Source of the DNA: Lenzites betulinus
Lineage: Eukaryota; Basidiomycota; Agaricomycetes; Polyporales; Polyporaceae
Assembly: GCA_022264855.1 (NCBI GenBank)
Contig: JABYQU010000011.1
Location: 434,001-498,000 of the forward strand
DNA length: 64,000 nt
Reading direction: 5' to 3'
In this document: positions 11,643 through 22,633 of the stretch, in pieces
How the letters are laid out: the number at the start of each line of letters is the position of its first letter
How positions within the stretch are numbered: the first letter of the stretch is position 1
Made by a program: the position numbers and the translations under genes
Notes under the pieces: generated by a model
Databases searched by the model: none
Seen by the model: only the letters and a program-made list of their open reading frames with translations
What the model was told of the DNA's origin: nothing

Positions 11643-13787
11643 CTATCGCGAACCGCCCTCGCCCTCCCCTGGCCCAGGCCGCCGGAACAGCCCCGGGAGG
11701 TCCGTGTAGTCCATGTACTCGTCCGCGTCCGCGTGCACGCTCCCGTCCGCGCCGTCCGGCTCCTCCGAGTCGGGCACGGACGACACGTTCGACGCGTTCG
11801 ACGAGCGCACGCTGTCCGACGCGACGCTGCGGCTCATCCCGCGCCCGACGCGCGCGCCGTAGAACGGCGGCGGCAGCCCCGGCGCGGAGGGCGCGCGGTA
11901 GGCGAAGCCGGGGTAGGTGGGGATGGGGCCTGTGAGCTGGGGCTCGAACGCGTGGCGCGCCATGGGGAACGGCCCCGGCGGCACTTGGCCCAGTGCTGCA
12001 GCAACGGGGGCTTGGGCGGGCCCGGGAGCAGTAGCAGTGCTCAGGCTCGCAGGGGCAGACGCCGCGTCCGCATTCGAGGGTCCCGCGGCGTCGGGGCCCG
12101 GGACGCCCGCCGCGGCGCCCGCATCGGGGTTGGGGCGGCGGCGGGTGCGCCGAGTGCGGGGGGCGGTGGCGGCGCGCGGGGCCTTGCCTGGGCCGCGGCG
12201 CTTGGGCTGGGACTCGTAGGTGCAGGGGTGGGCGCGCTTCCTGCAGTTGGCACAGGACGGGCGCTGGCCGTCGCAGCGCAGCTTCCGGGCTGTCGTCCCG
12301 CACGTCAGCTTCCTTCCTGGGCCTGGCCGCCGCCGGCAGCGTGACCAGACGAGCGGCGATGCTGCTTACCTCGGCAGAAGTGACAGGCAATCAGCGTCTT
12401 CTTCGACTTCGGCGCCTGCGCCTGCTCCGAGCTGCTGCTGCTGCTGCTCCCCGTCCCCGTCCCGCTCGACGTCGACGCCGACGCCCCCCGCCGCCGCCGC
12501 CGCTTGCCCCCCGCCGCGCCCCCCTCGCCCTCCGTGTCCGACTCGCTGCGCTTTACCTCCGCCTGCGAGCCCCCCGCGCGCGCACCCGACGGCCCCGCGC
12601 CCGCTCCGGAACTCGCGGACTCGCGCCAGCCCCCCGCGCGCGCCCCAGCAGCCGCCCCTGCCGGCGGCAGGATCGTCGCACGCAGCGGCGAAAGCGTGGT
12701 CACGGAGTATGCCGTCGCCCCCACCGCGACAGGGTAATTTTCCGCCGTCAGCGACGCTGCGCTTCCCCGCGCACTCTCCGGTATTCGTCGCGACGACGGC
12801 CCCGCCTCGGGCCGCCGTCCCTCCTCTCCCCACTGCGCGGCCCCGGCGCCGCTGGCAGGCGGGAGGACGGCGATGGACGGCGCACGCGCGCTGCCCGCGC
12901 TGCTGAAATCTGCGCCGCTCGTGCTCAGCGCACACCGTGCCATTTAAAAATTTGCTCACCGTGTTCGCTCTCGCTGGCGCCTCGCCGTCGGGGCGCCCCC
13001 GCCGCGCTCCCGCCCGCAGCGGCGGCTTCCGGCGGGCCCAGCGCGGCTCGCGCCGCCCGCCCTCTCGTCCTGCGCGTGCGTCCGCCCGCCGGGGGCCCCG
13101 CGGACGGCCGCGACGGGCCCGCCACCGGGAGCGAGGGGCGTGTGGCGGCGATCGAGCCCCGTGCAAAGATCGGGCTCGGGTGTCGGGGCGTCCGTGGCAG
13201 CGGAGGGGCGCTCCTATCCGGGCTCGGGTGGTGGTGGTGGGTGAGGTGCTGGCCACGGCCAGCGGCCGGCGCGCTCTCGGGGCTCCAGGAGATGGGCCGG
13301 AGCTGCGGGCCAGGGGGGGAGATCGCGAGCGCCGCGGCGGCGGGGGCGGAGGACGACGATGGCGCCGCGGCCGCGGACGCATAGTACGCGGGGTCGGTGC
13401 ACAGCGTGCGCTGGAGGGGGGTGGGGGGAGCGGGGGCGGGGCCGCTGCGGGCTCCTGGCTGAGGCGGAGGACGGGGGAGCGGCTTGGGCGTCGACTCACG
13501 GGATGGATGGGGACGCCGAGGCCGCCGAAGGCGGGCCCGGCCGTCAGATGTAGCGGGGGGAGGGGCGGGGGCGGGTCCGCTGGGGCAGAGGCGGGATGGA
13601 CGGGCTCTGCGAGCGCGCCGTGGAGCGGGATCCGCGCACCTGCATCCGGCCGCTGCTGCGAGCCGTCCTCCGCGTCGTCCTCGTCGACGTCCTGCGGCGG
13701 CTGTGCCGGGCCCGCAACCATCAGCCGATGGAGGCTGGCGGGGAGCGAGCTGTGCCGCTGGGGCGGGCTGCGCCGTGGACGGTCCAT
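11643..13787 (-). CDS. Zn2Cys6 transcription factor
   Basis: Exons 13787-13500, 13458-12960, 12909-12370 and 12289-11643 stay in frame and give about 657 residues. A single zinc binuclear cluster lies at about residue 440: CHFC, RARKLR-C, DGQRPS-C, AN-C, RKRAHP-C, preceded by a basic KSKK. The N-terminal 430 residues are Pro/Ala/Ser-rich with a His run. The C-terminal part is Pro-rich and ends in an acidic stretch (DADEYMDYTDLP) that could be an activation region. As in the double-cluster gene, an intron interrupts the cluster just after the second cysteine. No fungal-TF middle homology domain is seen. Exon 1 is supported only by its ATG, open frame and splice sites. Confidence 0.75.
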
Positions 13788-14472
13788 GCGCGGGAGGGGT
13801 GTGTCGTTGCTGTGGGGGGTCGCGGTCCGCGGCTAGTGGCGACGGCGCCTGGGGGTGCGCAGAGCAGCAGCAGTGGGAGGGATGGCGGAGGGGAATAGAG
13901 AGCCCATATGTCGCGGGGTGCGGTGGCCTGCGCAGAAACGAGATGATCTTGAGGTCTGCGGGCGAAGAAAAGAAAAGAGGGGCAGGCGAGATCGGGCGTG
14001 GGTGTGGCCGCGCGCCCGGTCGCAGCCCCGCTGTAAAGGTCTTGCCAGGAAGATTGCTTCCGCTGGAGAGGCGGGGGGGCGGGCACAACAAGTCGTCCGC
14101 GTAGGCAGCTGCCCTCAGTCGAGCGACGCGCCGGGGGAGAGCCGAGGTGCATAGCAGCCTTTCCAGATCGCGGTACCACAAGCGCTGGAGTACGGGGATG
14201 CGGTTCAAGAAACGATCGATGTCAGCCACACTCCGACGCCGACCCCCAGCAGCTGGGCCCGCCGCGTGGGCGCCGTCGCGAGGCCGCCCCGCCGCGCGCT
14301 GGGCCCCGCTGCCCAATGGCCCGCCAGCACGCGTGCGCACATCAGCGCCCCGCCGCGGGTCGCGCCGCGCTCGGCGTCGGGGGCGGACGACGACGCTGAT
14401 CTGCCAGCGGGGTGGAAATTCACCACAGCGGCGATGATCTGCAGCCTGCGCCTGCGCCTGCTCGCGCTGTAG

Positions 14473-14478
14473 AACGAG
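14473..14478. promoter_or_regulatory. GCN4-type site, distal
   Basis: GAGTCA (reverse of TGACTC) about 700 bp upstream of ILV3. A six-base match by itself is weak; it is reported with the proximal copy. Confidence 0.25.
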
Positions 14479-15100
14479 TCACGGTCACACGCCGCGCCGA
14501 AACACGATCGCCGTGACTGGCAATATACTTGGCCCCCGCCGCACGCCCGATATGTCGCGGGGGCGCCGCCGTGCCGGTAACATGCGCGCACGGCACTCGC
14601 CCGCACGCGCCCGGCGCGGACGTCACGGCCGCGCCTGCGTCCGCCGTGGCGTGTTTGGGGCACCGGCCCACATGGCGCGCACACCGGCGCGCCCTCCGAT
14701 TCGCCCGATCACAGGCGGGTCCTCAACTTTTGGGGCCCATCGCCCAGTTTGCTCAGAACGCTATCTCGATCGAGATCGCGGGCGCCTGCGCCTCGCCCTG
14801 ATATCGTCTGCTGGCGGCTGCACAGTGCACACCGCCGCCTGCGCCAGCGCGCCGTGCGCGTGCGCGTGCGGGCGTGTGCGGTGCGGTGCGCGCGTCTCGC
14901 CGCGGACATGAATCCGCCCCGTCCGACGCGAGGCGACCCGGGCACGGGCGGGCGGCGGGCGACCGCGAGATCGCGCGTGTAGCGGACAGATCTGGGACGC
15001 TCCGAAGCGGTGCAGCGCGCGTGTGGCCGTTTCGGGCGTGTCACGCGCACGTGAGCGGGTCACAGCCAATGGTGACGCGCGTCTTAGGCTTTTGACGCAT

Positions 15101-15106
15101 TGACTC
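15101..15106 (+). promoter_or_regulatory. GCN4-type site upstream of ILV3
   Basis: TGACTC 77 bp before the ILV3 ATG, with a CCAAT motif just upstream (near 15066). Amino-acid biosynthesis genes are classical targets of the general amino acid control factor through this hexamer. The function here is inferred. Confidence 0.4.
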
Positions 15107-15182
15107 GAGTGGAGCGCGCGCACGCTGCACGAGTGTCTGCTAGTTGTTAGCGTCGTGATCCCTGTTCCTGCCTGCCGCCATC

Positions 15183-17778
15183 ATGCATTCCTGGAATTCT
15201 GCTCTGCCTGCCCGCGGTGTGCTCGGGCGTGCGCCGCGCAGGCTGCTCGCCACGTCGGCCGCGGCGCGCGGCGAGAGGCCCGTCATGAATCGCTACAGCC
15301 GCACGATCACCAAGCCCAAGGACCAGGGCGCGAGCCAGGCCATGCTCTACGATACGGATGGCATCCGGACAGACGAGGACTTTGATAAGGCGATGGTTGG
15401 CGTGGCGAGTATCTGGTGAGTCACACGCACACTGCCAGCGCCGCACGCGTTAATGACCGCCGTGCTGCAGGTATGAGGGCAACCCGTACGTTCCCGCGTT
15501 CGTGCTCCGTGCCGTGTCTCACCTCCACACAGATGCAATAAGCACCTGCTCGGGCTTGGTCAGCACGTCAGGAAGTCCCTCTATGATGCTGGCCTCATCG
15601 GCTACCAGTTTGGCGTCGTCGGCGTTAGGTGCGTGTGCGCCTGTGTTTGCAGATGTGCGGGAGCTTAATGGACGACGAATGTGCACAGCGACGGAATCAG
15701 CATGGGGACGAAGGGCATGACGTACTCCCTCCAGTCCCGCGACCTCATTGCGGACCAGGTAGAGACCGCCGCTGGCGGACACTGGCTGGACGGCATGGTC
15801 GCCATTCCCGGATGTGACAAGAATATGCCCGGCGTGTTGATGGCCTGTACGTTACACGAATACACGCGTATTTTGAATCACATCCTGACATCCGCGTGCA
15901 GTGGGACGCCTGAACAGGCCCGGTATGATGATTTATGGCGGCAGCATCCGGCCAGGCTCGTGCGAGGGCGCACCGCAGCTGGACATCGTGTCTGCGTTCC
16001 AGTCGTACGGCAAGTACCTCGAGGACGGAAAGACCGACGCCGCTGAAAAGCTGCGGTACAACACCGTGAGGCACGCGTGCCCCGGTCCCGGCGCGTGCGG
16101 CGGGGTAAGTGCGAGTGTGTGCACGTACAGGGTCAGAACTGATGTGTTTCCTGCAGATGTACACGGCGAATACGATGGCGAGCGCGGCTGAGGCGATGGG
16201 CATGTCACTCACCGGCTCGTCTTCGTTCCCCGCAGAGTACCCTGAAAAGCTCAACGAGTGCCAGTCTGCAGGTGCGGCGATGCGAAATCTCCTGGAGAAG
16301 AACATCCTCCCTCGTGACATCATGACCCGTGCGGCGTTTGAGAACGCCATGGTCCGCCCTTCATCCCCTTGTTGATGGTCACCACCCTTTCTAACGCTTC
16401 GCACAGGTGTTGACGATGATCCTCGGCGGCTCAACAAACGCCGTGCTGCACCTCATCGCCATCGCGCACTCCGTCGGCATCGAGCTGACAATCGACGACT
16501 TCCAGTCAGTATCCGACCGCACGCCCTTCATCGCGGACCTCAAGCCGAGCGGTAAATACGTCATGGAGGACGTGTACAAGCTCGGCGGCATCCCCAGTAC
16601 GGCGCATTCCCCCTCCGCCGCCCGTCCCGCCGAAACATTAACGTTATTTAAATTTGCGCGTGACCGTAACAGAGATCCTGGCGTACCTGCTCAAAAACAG
16701 GCTGATCGACGGCGACATCCTGACCGTGACCGGGCGCACGCTTGGCGAGAACCTGGAGCGGTGGACGCATGAGCACGGCGAGCTCGAGTTCTCCCGGCAG
16801 GCCGTTATCCGCCCGCTCGAGAGCCCGATCAAGGAGACGGGCCACCTGCGGTGAGGACCCTGTTTCCGATGGACAGCTGCTGTCCGCGGCGAAAAACGAA
16901 AAATGCTCACTGCTCGCGCTTGGCGTGCCGGCCGCCCTGTGTAGGATTCTGAAGGGCAACCTCGCGCCTGGGGGCGCGGTCGCGAAGATCACGGGCAAGG
17001 AGGGCCTCGGGTTCACGGGGACGGCGCGCACGTTCGACAGCGAGGACGAGTTCGTCGCCGCCGTCGAGAGCGGGAGCATCAAGAAAGGCGAGAAGACCGT
17101 CGTCGTCCTCCGCTACCTCGGACCCAAGGGTGGCCCCGGTGCGTTCCCGTTCTCCCGTCCTCCCCATCTTCCCTCCTCCCCGCCCTCCCCGGTCGAATCA
17201 GTGGCACTGACTCAGGTTTCTCTTTTCCCCCCGCCCTTCTCCTATCTTTTTCGCCCGGTCGCAGGCATGCCGGAGATGCTGAAGCCCACCAGCCTGATCA
17301 TGGGTGCCGGTCTCGGACACGACGTCGCGTGTCTCACGGACGGCCGCTTCAGCGGCGGGTATGTTCTCCCCTCCTCATCCTTCACCACCGCACGTCTCTG
17401 ACCGCCGCCCCCTATTCTCTCTTCTTTTCTTTGCGCCGCCGCCACCCTTCCGCCTCCCCCCTCCCTCGCCCTACGCCCGCGGCCCATCCTCGGCCCTCGA
17501 CCCTCGGTGCACGCAACCCCGGCAGCTCGCACGGCTTCTGCATCGGGCACGTCGTCCCCGAGGCGCAGGTCGGCGGCCCGATCGCGCTCGTGCGCGACGG
17601 GGACATCATCTCCGTCGACGCCGTGCAGAACACGATCGCGCTCCGGGTCCCGGAGGACGAGCTCGCGCGCCGGCGCGCGGCGTGGACCGCGCCCCCGCTC
17701 AAGGTGCAGCAGGGCACGCTATACAAGTACGTGAAGCTCGTCGCGGACGCGAGCAAGGGCTGCATCACCGACGCCTGA
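15183..17778 (+). CDS. ILV3: Dihydroxy-acid dehydratase, mitochondrial
   Basis: Third common step of valine, isoleucine and pantothenate precursor synthesis: dehydrates 2,3-dihydroxy acids to 2-keto acids with a [2Fe-2S] cluster. Eleven exons (15183-15415, 15471-15485, 15533-15628, 15689-15846, 15902-16104, 16157-16351, 16407-16596, 16673-16850, 16945-17138, 17265-17358, 17526-17778) give 602 residues. The three cluster cysteines are in NPCNKH (about 84), [10 protein letters not shown] (about 159) and GPGACGGMYTANTM (about 233). The C-terminal [12 protein letters not shown] motif and GHVVPEA are present. The first 35 residues are Arg/Ala-rich without acidic residues, as in a mitochondrial presequence. 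The second exon is only 15 nt. Confidence 0.96.
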
Positions 17779-19265
17779 GGCCTGAGTGGGGGGGCTTGGT
17801 GCCTCGCGGACACGCGGATGCGGGCGAGTCGTCGGTGCCGAACAGCTATAGGAGTGGAGCGCGAGAGAGGTCAGTTGGGGGCTACAGGGGCTACCAGGCC
17901 GCCGTCGGTCCCGGACGCAGGTTCGTGGCGAGGCCCGCTGCGCCGCGGGAGAATGAAAGTACTCTACACACAGATACTCGCCCTCCCTTGCTCAGGGGGT
18001 GGAACATAATTCAAGTCAATCGAGCATGAATCTACACACAATAGGGGGCAGCTGCAAAAAACTCGGGGCCTCAAACAGGGACGAGCAAACGAACCGATCG
18101 TTCATTTCATTGGCATCCTGCGCTCGTCCGGCGCAAACGCAACCCGGAGCTTGCTATTCGCCTCAGGCTCGGGACGGCCAGCGTCCCTCGGGCCCGGCGC
18201 ACATGGCGGCGGGAGGTAATTGTATGCTTCCGCGACCGTCCCCCGCCCCATTCGCTTTTTCTCGCGTGCCCAGCGGGCCTGCACGCCGCCCAGGCCGCTC
18301 TGCGTGGCGGAGGGCGGGTATTCCGCATCGGGGGACTACTGCACGTCCCGACACCCCATGCCGCCGGGGACGTGGCCGCGGGCGCACACGCTACGACGCG
18401 GAGGCAACTTGGAGCCTCCCGACGCAGAGTCAGAGGAGGACACGAGGCGTCCGCGGGGTGTCATATGCCTCCGCGATCCAGCACTAGTGCCGCGCGGGGA
18501 GGAGCACGGGTGCGACTAAATCGCACGCCTGCCGACGCGTACGGGCAGGGGCGGCGTCCTAGCGGTCAGGTCGCGTCCAAAGTCAGCCGTCGGCGCGGCT
18601 GGAATTTCCGCGTGATTTTGCTGTAGTTTGCAGACGGGGAGGGGCTGGCGTGGGGTGCGGTTTGTGTTCGTCCTGGGTGGCTTGATGTAGGCGCCCGTCA
18701 TTGGATGGGGTGTGGCTGACTGGAAGGCAGCGGCTGACGGGAGAGACGTCGAGTTACCTCATGCTCCTTGCGAAGTTCCCCCAGGCTGTTTGATAATATT
18801 CTTTGGGGGCTGGCATGATTGGGTCTACACATACAAGGCAGATTGTGAACCTACTCCCTCGATCGTACTGCGGCCATAAGTGACTTAGCTCGGCAAGATT
18901 GTAATTACACATTCGCTCTCAAGTCGTTCGCTGGTCCGAGTCCCTAATGACCGACTCAAGTCTTCCAGCAGGCGTTCGGCGCAAACAAAACAATTCTTCG
19001 ATGGGGCAGTCAGAAGCACTATGCATACATTCGATATCCTCAGAGCGGCATAAACGGACCGTCACGGACCCGCATCCGGACGCATGAAACGAGGTACATA
19101 CTCCGCACAAAATATACAACAACGGGCGCCCTGGGGCCCGGGCTCAACGTTCACCATCCGACCCGTGCCACAACGTCGGAAGCCTGCTCACTCAGACGTC
19201 AGCATTAACCTTTGCACCGGGTCCTGGGGGGCGTCACACTGACGACGCACCACCGTACCATGATG
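17779..19265. other. Gene-poor interval
   Basis: About 1.5 kb after ILV3. Short overlapping frames on both strands show no family motif. A tRNA-like B-box match near 18930 was rejected. I see no repeat or mobile element. Confidence 0.5.
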
Positions 19266-20480
19266 CTATCGCGGCCGCGCCGATTGGGGCGTCGATATCA
19301 CAGACCCCCCAAGTGGGGTGCGCCCGGCGGCGACGGTCCACATCTCCTTCCACGCTTGGCTCCCCTTGGAGTACACCTCGCCGAAGACGCGCCACAGCCC
19401 GACGAGCTCGGCGGCGCTGGGCAGCGGGAGCGCGAAGTCTGGGGCTCCGGCGGGGATCCGCACGGCGAGCCCGGCGCGAAGGGAGCGCAGCGCTGTCGCG
19501 GAGTGGTCGGAGATGCTGGACAGCAGCAGTTTTGGGAGGCCGTGGACCTCCGCGTCGGACGATTCGTAGGGGGCCAGTTCGCTCGTGGCGGCGCTCTCCG
19601 TCTCGGTGTCGGAGTCGCTTTCGTGGGACGGTCGTGAGGGGGACTGCTGTTGCTCTTCTAATAGGCGAGCGCTGCTCTGTCCTGGAAATAGAACCGCTTC
19701 TGCATCTCCTGGCTCTGAAGTGGTCAAAAGGCGGAGAGCCGGGTCGTCGAGATCAATGGACAATAGCGAGGAGAAGAAGGATAGCAGAGGTATTTGGATG
19801 CGCGGATGGGGAGGCGCCTGCTGGGAAGACGAAAGCGCCAAAGATGAAATGCTAGTGGTTCTGATCCGTGAGCGGGTGCGCGAACGCTGTCGAGCGCGGA
19901 CGGAGCAGTAGTAGCGAGTCCGAGGGACATCCGGGGTTTGCGGTGAGGCAAGGGGGAGTCGACGTGCGCGGCCAGACCGCGGGGTATAGGGTACGCCTAC
20001 ATCGGCCCGTCCAACGCGTTCAATTTCATCTTCGAGAGCCCAGGACTCGTCCGAGTCGGAAGGCTCCGCATTAAAATCGCTGCCTGTATCCCAGAGGCCG
20101 ATCTCTATTTCGAGATCCCCATCCGACGGTGTCGGTAGATCCCAAGGGTGAGGTGATGTCTCGGAGGAAGGACAGTACGTCGGGCCGTTCCTTGCGCCAT
20201 GCAGTACGTGACTCCGATGCAGTTCTGTTCGCAGGTCCGACCGAGAGTCGGAGGGGAACGAAAAGTCAAACTCCGTCGGGGCAGAAGAGATGGACGTTCC
20301 AGGACTAGGAGGAGCAGAAGCGGGGCTAGGAAAGATGTAAATGGATTGGTCGGTGGAAACAGCGCCCGGGGGCGCACTCCGATCGTGTTGTCGTCCAGAA
20401 TGGTCGTGGTCGATGGTGCCTTGGGAAGCTGATGCACGCGAGACGGAATGCGACCGTCGTGGTACGTAGTAGGCAGACAT
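19266..20480 (-). CDS. Unrecognised Ser/Pro-rich protein, single exon
   Basis: An intronless frame of 404 residues from the ATG at 20480 (MSAYYVPRRSHSVSR). An in-frame upstream codon extends the frame, but the 20480 start is the first clear ATG. The middle is low-complexity with acidic serine clusters (DTGSDFNAEPSDSDESW, ESDSDTETE) and basic RS-like repeats (RQRSRTRSRIRTT). The last 120 residues look folded: LLLSSISDHSATALRSLRAGL, FALPLPSAAELVGLWRVFGEVY and QAWKEMW. No known domain is recognised. The frame is long, has codon use like its neighbours and is probably real. It is divergent from VMA11 with a 0.7 kb gap. Confidence 0.7.
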   Translation of the reverse strand: MSAYYVPRRSHSVSRASASQGTIDHDHSGRQHDRSAPPGAVSTDQSIYIFPSPASAPPSPGTSISSAPTEFDFSFPSDSRSDLRTELHRSHVLHGARNGPTYCPSSETSPHPWDLPTPSDGDLEIEIGLWDTGSDFNAEPSDSDESWALEDEIERVGRADVGVPYTPRSGRARRLPLASPQTPDVPRTRYYCSVRARQRSRTRSRIRTTSISSLALSSSQQAPPHPRIQIPLLSFFSSLLSIDLDDPALRLLTTSEPGDAEAVLFPGQSSARLLEEQQQSPSRPSHESDSDTETESAATSELAPYESSDAEVHGLPKLLLSSISDHSATALRSLRAGLAVRIPAGAPDFALPLPSAAELVGLWRVFGEVYSKGSQAWKEMWTVAAGRTPLGGSVISTPQSARPR

Positions 20481-21203
20481 GGTTTTGAGGGGACCAAGGA
20501 GGCAGTTGTGGCGGGGTCTTTGACTCAAGGACGGGGTTCCTCTTATCTGGTTATAGCGCACGCGACATGGCGAACAATCATCGGAGGACGGAAGCAAGGA
20601 TCCAGATCGCAGCTGAGTGCTCGAGAGCCGTTCTCGACGGATATCAGACCCACCTGGTGCAAGCCTTGATCAGATTCAGACGGTGCTCAAGCAAGGTGAG
20701 TGCCCCAGTGCCGGGCCAGCACCCATCTGGCAGAAGCTGCGTTCGTGCGTTCGGGCTTTTTCAACACACAAGATAGAAGGCAGATCAGATACCCAGCTGT
20801 GAGCAGGCTCAGAGGCGTTCGAGCCGACCGTCTAGAAAGCCAGACCGTGCTGGTCGAGAGCAACCTCAAGGCAGCTTTGGCGCCGTGGCGTGAGCCGGCG
20901 CAATGGGCCGGCATTGGCGACTACTGGCGACGCCTTGCCTTGGGGAGGTCCAGTGTTCACTTTCGCGACAAATGGAGTTTCTGTCACAGAGGGGCATCAG
21001 GCGAAAATCTTGCTGGCGATCTTGTGAGACCCCCGATGATTATCTTCAACGCCAACCTCTTTCAAGTTAATTCACAGCTCGCCTCGCTAGTACTGTCAGG
21101 TACCTAATCCGGAACCCTAACCAGCACGCAGTACTCGTCAACGGCGTGCTGCACGCCCGAGCCGTCGCAGCCACCGACAGCTTCAAGCCTACTGTTACCC
21201 ACC
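20481..21203. other. Divergent region upstream of VMA11
   Basis: About 720 bp. On the plus strand a short open stretch near 20617-20802 (PGASLDQIQTVLKQG and GPAPIWQKLRS) has some coding character but cannot be assembled into a gene with known motifs. Otherwise nothing is seen. Confidence 0.35.
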
Positions 21204-22075
21204 ATGTCTCTTTGTCCGCCCTATGCGCCCTTCTTTGGCTTTGCAGGAGTCGCCTCCGCCGTATGTTTGGGACTACTTCAATCTACCTGTATCCGTCATT
21301 GACATTCTCTGGGATTGGAACAGATGGTGTTCAGCAGTGCGTAGCCAGTCTGTTCTAATACGTGCTCTTCATATAAACCCCTCTCGCGCAAACAGCTGTA
21401 GGTGCTGCCTTTGGTACGGCAAAGTCCGGCATAGGGATTGCTGGTCTCGGGACTTTCAAGCCCGAACTCATTATGAAGGTGCGCGTCCAAGCTCAGCTGC
21501 GGCTCACTGCGATGCTCATAGGCAACCGGCCATGCGCTCAGTCACTAATTCCCGTGGTCATGTCTGGTATTATTGCCGTGTACGGTCTGGTAGTGTCCGT
21601 ACTAATTGCCGGTGGCCGTGCGTCATTCCTATCCTCACTCTAGTGTGCCTAAGCTGACCCTTTTGCGGTGCAATCACCAACCTCCTCGAATGCCAACCTT
21701 CAGTGAAGCCCACGGACTACTCGCTGTATGCGGGCTTCATTCACCTCGGCGCCGGGCTTGCTTGCGGGTTCACTGGTCTTGCCGCGGGGTACGCCATCGG
21801 TTACGTCGGAGACTCGGTACGTACATATAGGCATCCGCTTTGTGGCGCGTTGCTGATGACCGTCCCTGTGTTCAGTGCGTACGTGCATACGTCTTCGAGT
21901 CGAAGGTGTTCGTCACCATGGTCCTCATCCTCATTTTCGGGGAAGTACTGGGATTGTACGGGTGAGTGAAATTACTCTGCTATCCGTCCACCCCCTTGCT
22001 AAGACGGCATACAGTCTCATTGTAGCCCTCATCATGAACTCGCGAGCGTCGGAAGCAGCGAGATGCCCAACATGA
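21204..22075 (+). CDS. VMA11: V-type ATPase Vo proteolipid subunit c'
   Basis: Proteolipid of the Vo rotor that carries protons across vacuolar and endosomal membranes. Exons 21204-21260, 21324-21336, 21396-21478, 21542-21617, 21704-21816, 21876-21961 and 22015-22075 give 162 residues with four membrane helices. Key stretches: [73 protein letters not shown] and [19 protein letters not shown], whose Glu is the proton carrier. The [19 protein letters not shown] wording matches fungal Vma11 (c') better than Vma3 (c). The second exon is 13 nt and encodes MVFS. The short C-terminal tail after NSRASE is unusual. Confidence 0.92.
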
Positions 22076-22633
22076 GAGCCGGCTGCCGTGTTTAATATAT
22101 CATACTTTCTGCAATGCCAATACCTTGAACCCTGATGAACATTGCACAGTAGAATCTTTCGTAAAATACATGTTCGGCTGATTTATACGCTCTTCGAGGC
22201 TTAAGTAGAAAGCTGTCTGCATCCGAGAAGTTGTATCAGGAAGATGGCACATCGAGTTATAGCGGCTGCCCTTGCAAGTTCCAACGGTCTCAACATTAGC
22301 AACCTGCCGATGCACACTCGTCCTCCTGTCTAAGTGATGACGTAGACGGGTCAAAAGTTGGGAGAAGCACATGGATAAACACAGGCGAAGAGCTGAGTGC
22401 ATGAGCACGAATTTTGGCTTTCCCATTCCGGCTCGGGTGATGTTGGCCGTTGCAGGAACCTGCTAAGAGATGTGTAACACTGGCTGGTATATACTCGAAC
22501 AAGCGAGCGACTCGTACATGCTTGCATGAACACAGGTTGGAAGCGGCACACACCCGGGCCACCCGGCATACCGAACTACGAGACATAGATATTACACCAC
22601 AGCACAAACTCATCCATAGCATACAGAGCATCT
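22076..22633. other. Convergent intergenic region
   Basis: About 560 bp between VMA11 and the zinc-knuckle gene on the opposite strand. It should contain both 3' UTRs. No gene motif is seen in the short frames. Confidence 0.5.

Larger units (their letters stand above)
13788..15182. other. Divergent region between the Zn2Cys6 gene and ILV3
   Basis: Roughly 1.4 kb. On the minus strand a helical-looking stretch near 14110-14240 (reading DIDRFLNRIPVLQRLW) is open, but it has no in-frame ATG and cannot be joined to exon 1 with confidence. GCN4-type sites near ILV3 are listed separately. Confidence 0.4.

Noticed and set aside
12341..14104. Several 200-350-codon plus-strand frames
   Set aside because: They are low-complexity Arg/Pro/Ala frames opposite the Zn2Cys6 gene exons, with no motif and no start context.
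18870..18960. tRNA-like A and B boxes
   Set aside because: The sequence GGTCCGAGTCCC resembles a B box, but the acceptor and T stems do not pair and no anticodon arm is visible.
20560..21110. Gene on the plus strand upstream of VMA11
   Set aside because: Only fragments with weak coding character; no consistent exon chain or family motif could be built.
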